Below are positions 44,867 to 53,476 of a stretch of DNA of 64,000 bases, one piece after another. The notes beneath the pieces are model-generated. The model made no database searches, was not told where the DNA came from, and saw only the letters and a list, made by a program, of their open reading frames with translations. Made by a program: the position numbers and the translations under genes. The stretch lies in NCBI GenBank assembly GCA_963819885.1, contig CAWFXV010000014.1, positions 1 through 64,000 on the forward strand, in the 5' to 3' direction. This DNA comes from JACVRX01 sp963819885 (GTDB lineage: Bacteria > Actinomycetota > Actinomycetes > Jiangellales > Jiangellaceae). Numbering within the stretch: the first letter of the stretch is position 1; each line of letters begins with the position of its first letter.

Positions 44867-47005
44867 ATGATCTTGGTCGTGAACATGATTCCCCACTCCC
44901 TGAGTGGCGAGACGAATCAAGACAGCGAGCCCAACATCGCCGTTAACCCTGCGAATCCCGATCAGATAGCGGGCTCAGCGTTCACGCCAGATCCCGCCAA
45001 CGGTGATAACGCACCGATCTACGTCTCAACTGACGGCGGGAACACTTGGCTGCTGAATTCAATCGTCCCGAGCCAGGCCGGAAGTCTGACCGGGACCGGC
45101 GATATCACGGTCCGGTTCGCCGGCACGTCCAACATCCTTTATGCGGGCATCCTCCGGCAGCCAGGGTTTCTGCGTCTGAACATTCTGCGGACCGAAAATT
45201 TTCTCGGCGCCGCGACCATGACGGTTCTCGTCGACCGTGAGGATGTCGACCAACCGTACGTGCAGGCGACCACTGTGGGAGGGCATGACCGGGTCTACGC
45301 CGGCCTGAATGACTTCGCCGCGAGCCCCCAGACGGCCACGATTGATGAATCCTTCGACGCCGAGGCTCCGATTCCGCCCAGTCCGACCTTCACGTCGGCG
45401 CGCATAGAAACCCGAGGCACATCCGGGCAGGACGGGCCACCGATCCGAGTTTCCATTCACCCTGACGGGACGGTCTACGCAATCTTCTACGGCTGGCGCG
45501 TCTTCGACGGAATCGCGGCGACGAGCGACGTGGTGGTGGTGCGAGACGACAACGCGGGAATCGGTGCTACCCCGTTTTCTGCGCTCGTCGACGTCGACGG
45601 GCTGGCTGGCATGCGTGTCGTGCAAAACCGAACCGTCCCTTTTTCCAACTTCTCCCAGCCAACCTTCGGGCAGGAGCGCTTTGTCGCCTCCAACATCAGC
45701 ATCAGTGTCGACCCGAACAACAGCTCCACCATCTACATCGCTTGGGCCGACCAGGAAGGCGACGACTACACCCTCCATGTCCGGCGTTCCACCGACCGCG
45801 GGGCCACCTGGACTCCGAACGATCTCCGCACGGTCGCCAACGCCACCAACCCAGCCCTCGCCGTCAACGACGACGCGGTGGTGGGCTTCCTGTACCAGGA
45901 GGTCGTTGGAGCCGGTGTCGACCAACGCTGGATAACCCACCTCGAGATCACCGACGACGGCTTCGCCTCCGTCCAGGACTTCGTGCTCGCCGACGTGCCC
46001 GCCATGACCCCAGCCCCGGTGTTCATCCCATACATAGGCGACTACGTACATCTCATGGCGGTCGGCTCCGACTTCCATGGCATCTTTTCCGCAAACAATA
46101 CCCCGGACCTGGCTAATTTCCCCAACGGCATCAGATACCAGCGAAACGCCGACTTCACCACGAGGACATTATTGGACAACAACGACCAGCCGGTACCAGT
46201 GTCGATCGACCCGTTCTACGTCCGGTTCACGCCTCCGACGGTACAGCCAACAACCTTCGAGTACGCGGCGAAGTTCATCTGCGGGGTGCAGAGGGATGCC
46301 GACGACATGCGGCTTACCCAGGGGATATACGCAACCGAGGTCAACATTCACAACCCCAATGACGTAGACGTTGAATTCTCCAAGAAGCTCGCGCTGACGT
46401 ACCCGCCCGCCAAGCAGAAGCCGGGTAGAGTGCTGCCGATCTCAACTGACGTCCTCCGGCCAGACGAGGCGCTGGCCGTGGACTGCGCCGACGTTCAGTG
46501 TCGGCTGTACCCGGACGGCCTGCCGACGCCGTACATCATCGGCTTCCTAGTGATCGAGAGCCCGGCGAGCCTTGATGTCACCGCCGTCTACACAGTTGCG
46601 GGCATGGATGCAAAGGGAAAGGTCACCAGCCAGAGCGGGATCGACGTCGAACAGGTTCGCGAGCGGGTCAAGGGCGGCGGTGAGGAACTACCCGATTTGA
46701 TCCCGGTTCCCGACCGCCACGGCTCCTTCTGCCGGCGACGGGACGGCAAGCTGGTCGTGACCGTGCTGAACCAGGGGTCGGGTCTTGCGGCCCCCTCCAC
46801 AACCGAAGTCGAGTTCTATGGCCACGGCAGCGTCTCGATGCCGACGCCACCCCTAGCTGCGAACGCAACAGCGGAACTCCTATTCGACATACCCCCCGAC
46901 TGCTTCGACCCCGACTGCCGGTTCCGGATCACCGTCGACGCCAACAATGAGGTCACCGAGTCCAACGAGGGCAACAACTCCGCAGACGGCGTCTGCATCG
47001 GCTAG
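44867..47005 (+). CDS. BNR/sialidase-like beta-propeller protein with C-terminal CARDB-like domain
   Basis: 712 residues, no signal peptide. Residues ~10-440 hold beta-propeller blades with Asp-box motifs (STDGGNTWLL near 50, STDRGATWTPND near 310). Residues ~460-600 form a beta-sandwich with cysteines (FICGVQRDADD, DCADVQCRLYP). The final ~100 residues match a CARDB adhesion/Ig-like domain (LVVTVLNQGSGLAAPSTTEV, ANNEVTESNEGNN). A glycan- or surface-binding role is likely. Followed by a subtilisin-like protease on the same strand. A second propeller protein of this kind is encoded at 49970. Confidence 0.75.
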   Translation: MILVVNMIPHSLSGETNQDSEPNIAVNPANPDQIAGSAFTPDPANGDNAPIYVSTDGGNTWLLNSIVPSQAGSLTGTGDITVRFAGTSNILYAGILRQPGFLRLNILRTENFLGAATMTVLVDREDVDQPYVQATTVGGHDRVYAGLNDFAASPQTATIDESFDAEAPIPPSPTFTSARIETRGTSGQDGPPIRVSIHPDGTVYAIFYGWRVFDGIAATSDVVVVRDDNAGIGATPFSALVDVDGLAGMRVVQNRTVPFSNFSQPTFGQERFVASNISISVDPNNSSTIYIAWADQEGDDYTLHVRRSTDRGATWTPNDLRTVANATNPALAVNDDAVVGFLYQEVVGAGVDQRWITHLEITDDGFASVQDFVLADVPAMTPAPVFIPYIGDYVHLMAVGSDFHGIFSANNTPDLANFPNGIRYQRNADFTTRTLLDNNDQPVPVSIDPFYVRFTPPTVQPTTFEYAAKFICGVQRDADDMRLTQGIYATEVNIHNPNDVDVEFSKKLALTYPPAKQKPGRVLPISTDVLRPDEALAVDCADVQCRLYPDGLPTPYIIGFLVIESPASLDVTAVYTVAGMDAKGKVTSQSGIDVEQVRERVKGGGEELPDLIPVPDRHGSFCRRRDGKLVVTVLNQGSGLAAPSTTEVEFYGHGSVSMPTPPLAANATAELLFDIPPDCFDPDCRFRITVDANNEVTESNEGNNSADGVCIG

Positions 47006-47116
47006 GCCGCTCGAATCGCGGGCTGCTGGCCACGGAGGAGCACGTACTGCGATTCGGAATGGCTTTCCGCGGCCAATAGCTGACCCGCCCGCACCTCGAT
47101 GACACCGGAGGACAAC

Positions 47117-47449
47117 ATGACGAATGACCGTGAGGACCGGACGCTGGTGACCGAGGCCCGAGCCACGACCCGACGCCTGTACGGCGGGGATCTGGAGTCC
47201 AAGGCCTCCGACGAGTTCTGCCTCACCGTACATCGCAGCCGAGGCGCCGGAGTTCGTCCCTACGCGGCGGTGGGTTTCGAAACCATGGGAGCAGCGCCAG
47301 AGGTCGTCGGCCCGGCCATACCGACCGTTGTGGAGTTCGATCCCGGTTCCGCTGGTCCCGCGGCCGCCGAGTTGAGCCGTCCGGGCCGGCAGGCGCCTCG
47401 GAACGCCAGCGCCTGGTACACGACACCCGGACCGCCAGCTACCGCATGC
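47117..47449 (+). CDS. Probable N-terminal part of the S8 protease, out of frame
   Basis: From ATG 47117 the frame reads TNDREDRTLVTEARATTRRL and YGGDLESKASDEFCLTVHRS, plausibly coding. The protease frame itself can be extended upstream as ERQRLVHDTRTASYR before its first ATG, back to a stop at 47373. A one-base indel between about 47376 and 47445 would join the two into one protein with a ~110-residue longer N-terminus. Alternatively this is a small separate gene. Confidence 0.45.
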
Positions 47450-48582
47450 TCAGTCCTGTCTATGACGAGATCGAGCGCCTCACCGGCACACCGCTGGTAC
47501 CGGGGTTGGAGGTCGCGGGCGCCCCGCGGCTACCCGTCCTGGTCAATCAGGTCTGCTGGCTCAATCGGACCGTACGGACCTGGGCCGGTCCCGAGGTACT
47601 GGCCGACGTGTGCGCAGACACCGCGGTCATCGGAGTTGACGTGCCACGGCTACTCATGGCGGACGCCGATACCGCGAACCACCGCAGCATCCTGCTGCCT
47701 CCGTTCTTCCAGCAAACGTCGCTAACCGGAAAGGGCGTGACGGTCGCTGTGATCGACTCCGAGGGGGCCCTGCGGCATCCGGCCCTGGACGGCCGGGTTG
47801 TGCATCGGCGCAACTACACCGCCGAGCCGTGGGGCAACCCACACTCGCACGGCACCGCCGTCGCCGGGATCATCGGCGCCGACGACCCGCAGAACGGTGG
47901 AATCGCACCGGAGGTCACGATCTACAACTACAAAGTCCTCGCCAGTAACCGCCTGCTCAACGGAGATAGCTTCAGCGGCGCCCTCGCGATCCAGCAGGCA
48001 TTGGAGGACGGCGCGGACGTCGCCAACTGCTCATGGGGGGCCGGACCCGTCAGCACCACCAAGAGCCGAGAGGCGGTCGCCGTCGACACCGCATGGGCGC
48101 TCGGAATGGTCGTGGTTAAGAGCGCCGGAAACGCAGGCCCCGGTCGTGCGACCATGACCACTCCAGCCGACGCCGACGGCGTCATCGTCGTCGGGGCCAC
48201 CGACCTGGCTGGCTCGAAGATCACTCGGTACAGCAGTCGCGGCCCCGCTGGCCCGCAGGCCGGACCGCATGTGGTCGCCCCCGGCGGCAGCGACACCGGC
48301 AACATCGTCTGCTGCCTGATGACCGGAGGCTTCGGGGACGCCGGCGCCGGAACCAGCTATGCAGCGCCACACGTCTCGGGTGCACTGGCCCTGATTCTCC
48401 AGCAGGACCCGTCCCTGACCCCAGGCCAGCTCCGGGACCGGCTGCAGGCCACCGCACGCAAGATCCCGCGGGCGGCCGTCGGCGCCCAGGGCAAGGGCCT
48501 ACTGCAGATGGTCGTCCCGGACGAGGGGCGGCCGGCTCGCCGGCCACCACGGAAGCGGTCGGCTCGCAAGCGCGACAGGTAA
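47446..48582 (+). CDS. Subtilisin-like serine protease (S8)
   Basis: 378 residues. The catalytic triad is visible: Asp in VTVAVIDSEGALRH near 105, His in NPHSHGTAVAGIIGA near 140 and Ser in GAGTSYAAPHVSGALALIL near 307, with the oxyanion Asn in KSAGNAGPGR near 230. There is no signal peptide and no I9 propeptide in the same chain; an N-terminal extension in another frame may belong to it. A basic tail ends the protein. A separate I9-propeptide-like gene lies head-on, 38 bases beyond. Confidence 0.87.
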   Translation: MLSPVYDEIERLTGTPLVPGLEVAGAPRLPVLVNQVCWLNRTVRTWAGPEVLADVCADTAVIGVDVPRLLMADADTANHRSILLPPFFQQTSLTGKGVTVAVIDSEGALRHPALDGRVVHRRNYTAEPWGNPHSHGTAVAGIIGADDPQNGGIAPEVTIYNYKVLASNRLLNGDSFSGALAIQQALEDGADVANCSWGAGPVSTTKSREAVAVDTAWALGMVVVKSAGNAGPGRATMTTPADADGVIVVGATDLAGSKITRYSSRGPAGPQAGPHVVAPGGSDTGNIVCCLMTGGFGDAGAGTSYAAPHVSGALALILQQDPSLTPGQLRDRLQATARKIPRAAVGAQGKGLLQMVVPDEGRPARRPPRKRSARKRDR

Positions 48583-48620
48583 CGCTCCCCGCGTGACGTG
48601 AGCAGCACGGGGACACATTC

Positions 48621-48971
48621 TCACCCAGATCCGGATTCCGCCTCGATCGCCGATGGGAGGTCGACGCCTTGAACCAGGTTGTCCTCGGCCAGCGTGTCCA
48701 CAGCCTCCGCTGGCAGTCGCCCGCGGACCGTTGAGTTGACCCACGCACTCTCCAGCACCTTGCCACCGACCGAGGAGAGGCGCCCAGCAACCGAATCGAC
48801 TTCGGTGTCAAAGTCGCGCTTGGCCGCAGCCATACGGTCCGCCCGGGTGCCAGACGTCGGCATCTCAGGTGGCGAGAGCTCGATGACCACATCGACCTCA
48901 TCCCCTGGCCGGGTTGTATCCAGCCGCTCCCGTAGTCGCGGGCTAATCTTCCGCTCCAACGACTCTGCCAT
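48621..48971 (-). CDS. Free-standing I9/propeptide-like protein, putative protease inhibitor
   Basis: 116 residues. The strand-helix-strand-helix order fits an I9 propeptide: EVDVVIELSPPE (strand), FDTEVDSVAGRLSSVGGKV (helix), LESAWVNSTVRGRLP (strand), AEAVDTLAEDNLVQGVDL (helix-strand). It has no signal peptide. It converges on the S8 protease gene that lacks such a domain, so it may be the protease's inhibitor or folding chaperone encoded in trans. It lies on the same strand as the TSUP gene, 171 bases downstream of it. Confidence 0.65.
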   Translation of the reverse strand: MAESLERKISPRLRERLDTTRPGDEVDVVIELSPPEMPTSGTRADRMAAAKRDFDTEVDSVAGRLSSVGGKVLESAWVNSTVRGRLPAEAVDTLAEDNLVQGVDLPSAIEAESGSG

Positions 48972-49142
48972 CGCGCCCGCCCTTCCCCGACCTCTACGTC
49001 GAAGGATACGTCGTCAGGAGTGTCATCGAGAGTTCGGCCAACACGTGAAGGCTTCAATCCGCATGGCGGGGTCGATTCGCGACGGATCCCACGCGCAAGT
49101 GCACGTTCGCCCGTCAGCACAGTGCCATCGATGCTCAACCAC

Positions 49143-49865
49143 TCACAGACCAAGCAACAGGCGTCCGGTGTAGGCCACCATCACGCCCCAGAACAGTCCG
49201 GCGAAGCCTCGCTCACCGAGGCGGCGGTTGACGTGTCGACCGAGCAGGCTGGCGCCAATCATGAGCGGTATGGCAAGCGCCGCCAGTCGATACGCCGAGG
49301 CGGTCAGCAACCCGGCCTCGGTGAACACCGAGGACTTCGTCGCGTCACCCACCAACGAGGCCAGTGACAAGCCGCCGACCAGATGAGCGCGATCGAAGCC
49401 GAGACTGCGAAAGGCGACACCTTTCAACGGTCCCGATGTGCCGGAGAAACCCGATGTGGCGCCCGCGGTAAAGGCCAGCATCGGAGTTCCCACCTGTTTC
49501 AGCGTTTGGTCGAGGTGGATCCGCTCGGCAAGAAACGTCGCGGCGAACGCCACGATGACGGCCCACGCGACAACCTTCTCAGGCATTGCGACAAGCGCCC
49601 GTGCACCTAGCCATGTACCGACCGCGATGAGCAGGATGACGACTGCCGCAGCCCGGAATGGCATTGTCTTGCGATAGAGCACAACCTTGACGACGTTGTT
49701 GCCGGCCAGCAAAAGTGCTGCGAGGGCGACACCTTCCTTCGTGCCGAGCACCAGGGCAAGCGCCGGCACCAAGATGATGCTTCCGCCGAACCCTGCGGCG
49801 GCCGAGAGGGTGAATGCCGCCGCAACAGCTAAGAGGACCAGCAGCTGCACCGTGAGATCGTCCAT
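49143..49865 (-). CDS. TSUP/TauE-SafE family transporter
   Basis: 240 residues, about eight membrane segments in two repeated halves. The signature AAGFGGSIILVPALALVLG near residue 22 and the matching second-half SGFSGTSGPLKGVAFRSLG near 145 are typical. Members export sulfite or sulfonates. It begins 12 bases after the 30-residue lectin-like ORF, so it is in the beta-propeller operon. The short length is normal for the family. Confidence 0.87.
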   Translation of the reverse strand: MDDLTVQLLVLLAVAAAFTLSAAAGFGGSIILVPALALVLGTKEGVALAALLLAGNNVVKVVLYRKTMPFRAAAVVILLIAVGTWLGARALVAMPEKVVAWAVIVAFAATFLAERIHLDQTLKQVGTPMLAFTAGATSGFSGTSGPLKGVAFRSLGFDRAHLVGGLSLASLVGDATKSSVFTEAGLLTASAYRLAALAIPLMIGASLLGRHVNRRLGERGFAGLFWGVMVAYTGRLLLGL

Positions 49866-49877
49866 TGTTGGACCGGA

Positions 49878-49970
49878 TCAGTCGTTGCTTGGGGCGGTCT
49901 GCCAGCGGTGCCAGATGTTGTCATCGCTAGCGGTGCCGAACACCTCCAGCCGATACTCGGACGAGCTCAT
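49878..49970 (-). CDS. 30-residue lectin-repeat-like ORF coupled to the beta-propeller gene
   Basis: ATG at 49970 overlaps the propeller gene's TAA as TAATG. It reads MSSSEYRLEVFGTASDDNIW then HRWQTAPSND and stops. The RLEVFG...DNIWHRWQ pattern is a single blade of PLL/tectonin-like lectins. The reading is codon-biased and the coupling is tight, so it may be a real mini-protein or the detached C-terminal blade of its neighbour. Confidence 0.5.
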   Translation of the reverse strand: MSSSEYRLEVFGTASDDNIWHRWQTAPSND

Positions 49971-51208
49971 TATGCACCTTGGGTCAACGAGAAATGGACT
50001 ACCCGTGGGACGACGTTTTCCCGCGCCTCGCCGCCCTCGAGGGCATAGCCGCTAGCCACCCAGGTTTCGGTCGATGGCGAGTGTGCGCGGCAGTTGAGGT
50101 AGTCGCCCCAACGTCCGGCACTCGGGGAATGGCTGCCCAGCCGCGCATACCGAGCTCGCCACGTGCCTGCGTCATCGTCGCGTGCCCCCACGACATGACC
50201 CGGATGCCGGTCGACACCGCCGTAGAATGCTGTGAAGCCGACCACTCCCCCGGCGTTGGAAGCAGCCGCCGGATAGGCCCAGGCTCGGTTTTGGCTCCAG
50301 ATGTCAGGTTGGTCGATCACGGCTCGGTTATTCTCGCGAATGCGCGCGACCCTGCAATAGGCGTGAGGGCGGTTCTGTCTGGACCCGCTGGTCCATGTGA
50401 AGGTGATGACGCCGTTGCCAACGGATGCACCGGTAATACGCGCATCGGCCCGAGCCAGCCAGTCGACGCCGTTGGGAGCCGTCGACGAGATCGCCTGGCT
50501 CCATTCGCCGACGTTGATGTCCCACCAGCTGATGCCACCCGCGCCGTCCCCCCAGGAGAACAGCCGCAGCTGCTGGATCGTGTTGTGACTGCCCCAGTAC
50601 ATGGTCTGGCCGGCTCCCTGGGTCAGCCTCAGCGAACCATTGTTTGTGGTCGACCACCAGTTGAAGATCAGCGTGCCAGCATTGGCAATCGTGTCCAGCG
50701 GGAATCGCATCACGACGGCACGCTGCCATTGGTCAGAGGAGTTGAAGACGTTGAACGTCACGAACAGATTCTCATCGCTCAGAGCGGCGTCGGGGTAGTC
50801 AAACCACAAGTTGTTCCAGTTGCCATCAAGCAGGCCCGGGCCGATGTCCCACCAGTACCAGCCGCCGGTAGGGAAGTTGGCGTCGCGTGTGGCTGCGAGC
50901 CGGAAGACGTTGGTGTTGTTGGCCTGAGAGTACTGCAGGATCCAGATCCAGACGCCACGCTGCGTGTCATAGAGTGTTACCTGGTCACAACAGAATCCCC
51001 CGGCAGTCGACGGCAACACGGTGAACGGATCGACGTGTGTCCAGGATGCGCCGTTGTCCGTCGACCGGCTCGCGTACCAGTTGCCTGTGACAAAGATGTT
51101 GCTTCCCGACGTCGCGACGGATGGCTCCCCGACGGTGGAGGTGTTGTCATTGGTTGCGGTGTCGTTCAGCCCCACGTTTGTGAGCAGAGTGATGTCGGTC
51201 TGTGCCAT
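49970..51208 (-). CDS. BNR-type beta-propeller protein
   Basis: 412 residues, no signal peptide. Blade-like sequence with many W/G/D turns. STVGEPSVATSGSNIFVTGN and SRSTDNGASWTHVDP (an Asp box) open the fold, then WYWWDIGPGLLDGNWNN and FNVFNSSDQWQRAV follow. Its second half retains the same repeats. It resembles sialidase-like propellers without visible catalytic residues, so glycan binding is more likely than hydrolysis. ATG at 51208 follows GGGAGGGAACC. It is followed by a lectin-like mini ORF and TSUP transporter, and preceded by two small genes. Confidence 0.75.
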   Translation of the reverse strand: MAQTDITLLTNVGLNDTATNDNTSTVGEPSVATSGSNIFVTGNWYASRSTDNGASWTHVDPFTVLPSTAGGFCCDQVTLYDTQRGVWIWILQYSQANNTNVFRLAATRDANFPTGGWYWWDIGPGLLDGNWNNLWFDYPDAALSDENLFVTFNVFNSSDQWQRAVVMRFPLDTIANAGTLIFNWWSTTNNGSLRLTQGAGQTMYWGSHNTIQQLRLFSWGDGAGGISWWDINVGEWSQAISSTAPNGVDWLARADARITGASVGNGVITFTWTSGSRQNRPHAYCRVARIRENNRAVIDQPDIWSQNRAWAYPAAASNAGGVVGFTAFYGGVDRHPGHVVGARDDDAGTWRARYARLGSHSPSAGRWGDYLNCRAHSPSTETWVASGYALEGGEARENVVPRVVHFSLTQGA

Positions 51209-51234
51209 GGTTCCCTCCCCGTAAGATGGCGCAT

Positions 51235-51495
51235 CTAGGCCGGGTCGACTGGATCTACGGCAGTCTCCTCCGCTCTGTCAGCGCTTTCGGCCTGGTCATC
51301 TTGTGGACGATCGGGCTCCCCCAACGGGGGCCCCATCGGCTTACGTTCCACCGGGATGCGACCTTCGCGGAGGTCGAGATTCGGCAGCCCGCCCTCCGCT
51401 TCGCCTCCCGGTCGAGCCCGCAGCGGCTGGCCCGCGTCGACGGTCTGCGCCTCCTCGGTGCCAGCCGGCTCTTCGACACCCGACTGCTCAGTCAC
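51235..51495 (-). CDS. Small acidic unknown protein
   Basis: 86 residues, Glu/Asp/Pro-rich and probably disordered (EEPAGTEEAQTVDAG, PQDDQAESADRAEETA). GTG 51495 after GGGTGAGAG. It ends 27 bases before the propeller gene. Family not recognised; it may be a secretion or chaperone-like linker protein of this operon. Confidence 0.5.
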   Translation of the reverse strand: MTEQSGVEEPAGTEEAQTVDAGQPLRARPGGEAEGGLPNLDLREGRIPVERKPMGPPLGEPDRPQDDQAESADRAEETAVDPVDPA

Positions 51496-51538
51496 GGTCT
51501 CTCACCCCTCTACTTGCCGCTGATCGGTTGGCAGGAGA

Positions 51539-51694
51539 TCAATTGCCTACGGCCACATCCCTCTCCCCGTCTATGCAGGGAATCGCTCTCAGGAGCGGTT
51601 TACGATCGCTGTTATCGCTGAACTCCACGTCGGTCCGAGTGAAGAAGACCGCCGACCCGATGTCGAGTCCAAAGACCAGCGTACGCCCAAACAT
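51539..51694 (-). CDS. 51-residue unknown small protein
   Basis: ATG at 51694 has GGAGGTG just upstream. The product starts MFGRTLVFGLDIGSAVFFTR and ends with GERDVAVGN. Third codon positions are GC-biased. It is the first gene of the minus-strand unit with the 86-residue protein and propeller gene. Family not recognised. Confidence 0.5.
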   Translation of the reverse strand: MFGRTLVFGLDIGSAVFFTRTDVEFSDNSDRKPLLRAIPCIDGERDVAVGN

Positions 51695-52106
51695 GCATCA
51701 CCTCCAATGAATTGGAGAACTGCTTTGTATCTCTTACGGGTGTGGCAGAAAGGGGCAACGACACACGCGAGGAACTTGCGAGGCGAGAACGAGGCCGCCG
51801 GCCTTCGCTCATGCCGAGATGATCGGGTGAAGTGCAAGGATCCACGGACTGCGAGCCAGCGGGCGCCACCCGGGGTGTTTTGTGGGCGCGGCAGTGTCGC
51901 CCCGATGTGTTGCGGTCTCCACAGGTAGTGCTTCGCCACGCGTTGATATTTGGTAATAAGTAGCAGATTATAATGAAAAAACGGACTCAAAATAGAGAAA
52001 CGACTGAGATACATTGCTATAGCTAGGGCCCAGTTCGGAAATCGCTTGTGCTGAAACGGTAATTGGTTGACGCTGACTCATGAGGACGTCATCGAAGGGT
52101 CAGCCG
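51695..52106 (+). promoter_or_regulatory. AT-rich intergenic stretch with divergent promoters
   Basis: The 51930-52030 part is strikingly AT-rich for this genome and holds a perfect TATAAT at 51969-51974. A TTGATA lies 20 bases upstream, which is long for a spacer. It separates two divergent units: small ORFs with the propeller (minus) and the membrane protein (plus). No gene is seen in it. Confidence 0.35.
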
Positions 52107-53285
52107 ATGAGCATCACAGCGCCACCACCTCCGTACAATGCGACTGCAGAGACACCGATCGCAGGACCAGTCTGGGTGGGCTGGCGTGAAGGCACCCTAA
52201 CGCGAGCCAAGGAGCTCGAATCGTTGTGTGCCTGGGTGTGTGGGAACGATCCGCGGGAGAACTGCGAAGTTCTCGTGAAGGCCATTCCGTTCCATCTTGA
52301 GGCGGCCAGGCAGGCGGCCAAGGCGGCCGAGCTGAGGCCGAGAAAACGATTCCGCAATGGACCCCTTATTGAACGTGCAATGAGCAACCTCGACGCTGCC
52401 GAGGCTCAGATCCTCAACGTCGCATCTTCAGAGTACGTGCTTGGCCAAATGCCGTCCCTACTTAGGCACGCGCAGTGTCATCTTATTCCGACTGACGCAC
52501 GACGACTCGAGTTAGAGCGCATCGCCCAAAAGCTTGGCGTAAAGGATCCGGATCACCCCTTGATACAAAACACCAAAGAGGACGAGCCATTCAAGAAGAA
52601 GAAGGGGCTTGTCGACGAGGAGCGCGGCAAGATTGTCACTGCCGTGCGAGGGGCAAGCTCGGCGGCGCTCCGCGAGCAGCTCCGCTTGCGCAGCTTCCGC
52701 AATGTCGTGGTTCTCACGACCATACTAATGACACTGCTCGCAATCTTGGTGGCGCTCACGGGCCTCTTTCACAAGACATGGATCCCGCTGTGCTTCGCTC
52801 CCGAGGAGTCGGGGCAAACGATGGTCGTTTGCCCAACCGCGCAATCACCATCATTCCCTACCCCACAGGCAGGCACCGATACACCGGCGCCAGACGAAGA
52901 CATCGATGACTGGGTCAGGAGAACCGCCACACCCTATGACCTTCTCGTTGTCGAATTCGTCGGGCTGACCGCGGCTGCCATAGCAGCGGCCGCAGCCATC
53001 CGCAGGATTCGTGGGTCGTCGGAACGGTACGGCATTCCCGCGGCTTTGGCCACGCTCAAGCTGCCGACTGGCGCCATCACCGCCTTCCTCGGTTTGTTGC
53101 TGATGCGTGGCCAGTTCGTGCCAGGCCTTAGCGCACTAGACACGTCAGCACAAATTCTTGCGTGGGCGCTGGTATTCGGGTATGCGCAGCAGCTGTTCAC
53201 ACGCCTCGTTGATCGACAGGGCCAGACCGTGCTCGAAAGCGTGCGCGGCGCCAGCAGGCCGCCACCCAGCCCTAGTCCGCCGTAA
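52107..53285 (+). CDS. Unknown membrane protein
   Basis: 392 residues from ATG 52107 (an ATG 27 bases upstream is possible). Residues 1-200 are soluble and helical and include KKKKGLVDEERGKIVTAVRG. One membrane helix is at about 215-235 (VVVLTTILMTLLAILVALTG). A ~65-residue loop follows, then three membrane segments at about 290-385 (VEFVGLTAAAIAAAAAI, AITAFLGLLLMRG, ILAWALVFGYAQQLF). Family not recognised. Codon use is less GC-biased than the left half of the window, which suggests acquisition. Confidence 0.75.
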   Translation: MSITAPPPPYNATAETPIAGPVWVGWREGTLTRAKELESLCAWVCGNDPRENCEVLVKAIPFHLEAARQAAKAAELRPRKRFRNGPLIERAMSNLDAAEAQILNVASSEYVLGQMPSLLRHAQCHLIPTDARRLELERIAQKLGVKDPDHPLIQNTKEDEPFKKKKGLVDEERGKIVTAVRGASSAALREQLRLRSFRNVVVLTTILMTLLAILVALTGLFHKTWIPLCFAPEESGQTMVVCPTAQSPSFPTPQAGTDTPAPDEDIDDWVRRTATPYDLLVVEFVGLTAAAIAAAAAIRRIRGSSERYGIPAALATLKLPTGAITAFLGLLLMRGQFVPGLSALDTSAQILAWALVFGYAQQLFTRLVDRQGQTVLESVRGASRPPPSPSPP

Positions 53286-53365
53286 GACGTAACGCATCGA
53301 CGACAGCACGGCTCGCGAACAAGGGCCACGAAGCGACGGTCGACGGAGGAGGACGTAACGTCCGC

Positions 53366-53445
53366 GGATTGCTCGTACTCGGTAGGTGGACCATCCCCAG
53401 CATGAAGTGCATGCGCCGGTTGTTGTACCAGTCGACCCCAACCGG
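53366..53445 (-). pseudogene. IS3-family transposase C-terminal remnant
   Basis: Minus-strand reading VDWYNNRRMHFMLGMVHLP is the C-terminal end of an IS3-family integrase domain (typical WYN.RR.H...G). The expected TEYEQSAD follows in another frame. Only ~80 bases are left, so it is a dead fragment. It marks past insertion between the membrane protein and LodB genes. Confidence 0.7.
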
Positions 53446-53476
53446 CGGTGGCGCACTCGACCCTGGCGGCGATCTC

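Noticed and set aside
49979..51238. 419-residue plus-strand frame over the beta-propeller gene
   Set aside because: The minus-strand frame has the ribosome site, Asp box and coupling to neighbours. The plus frame has none.
53286..53476. Active insertion sequence
   Set aside because: Only a short, frame-shifted piece of an IS3 transposase end is present; no full gene or paired ends are seen.
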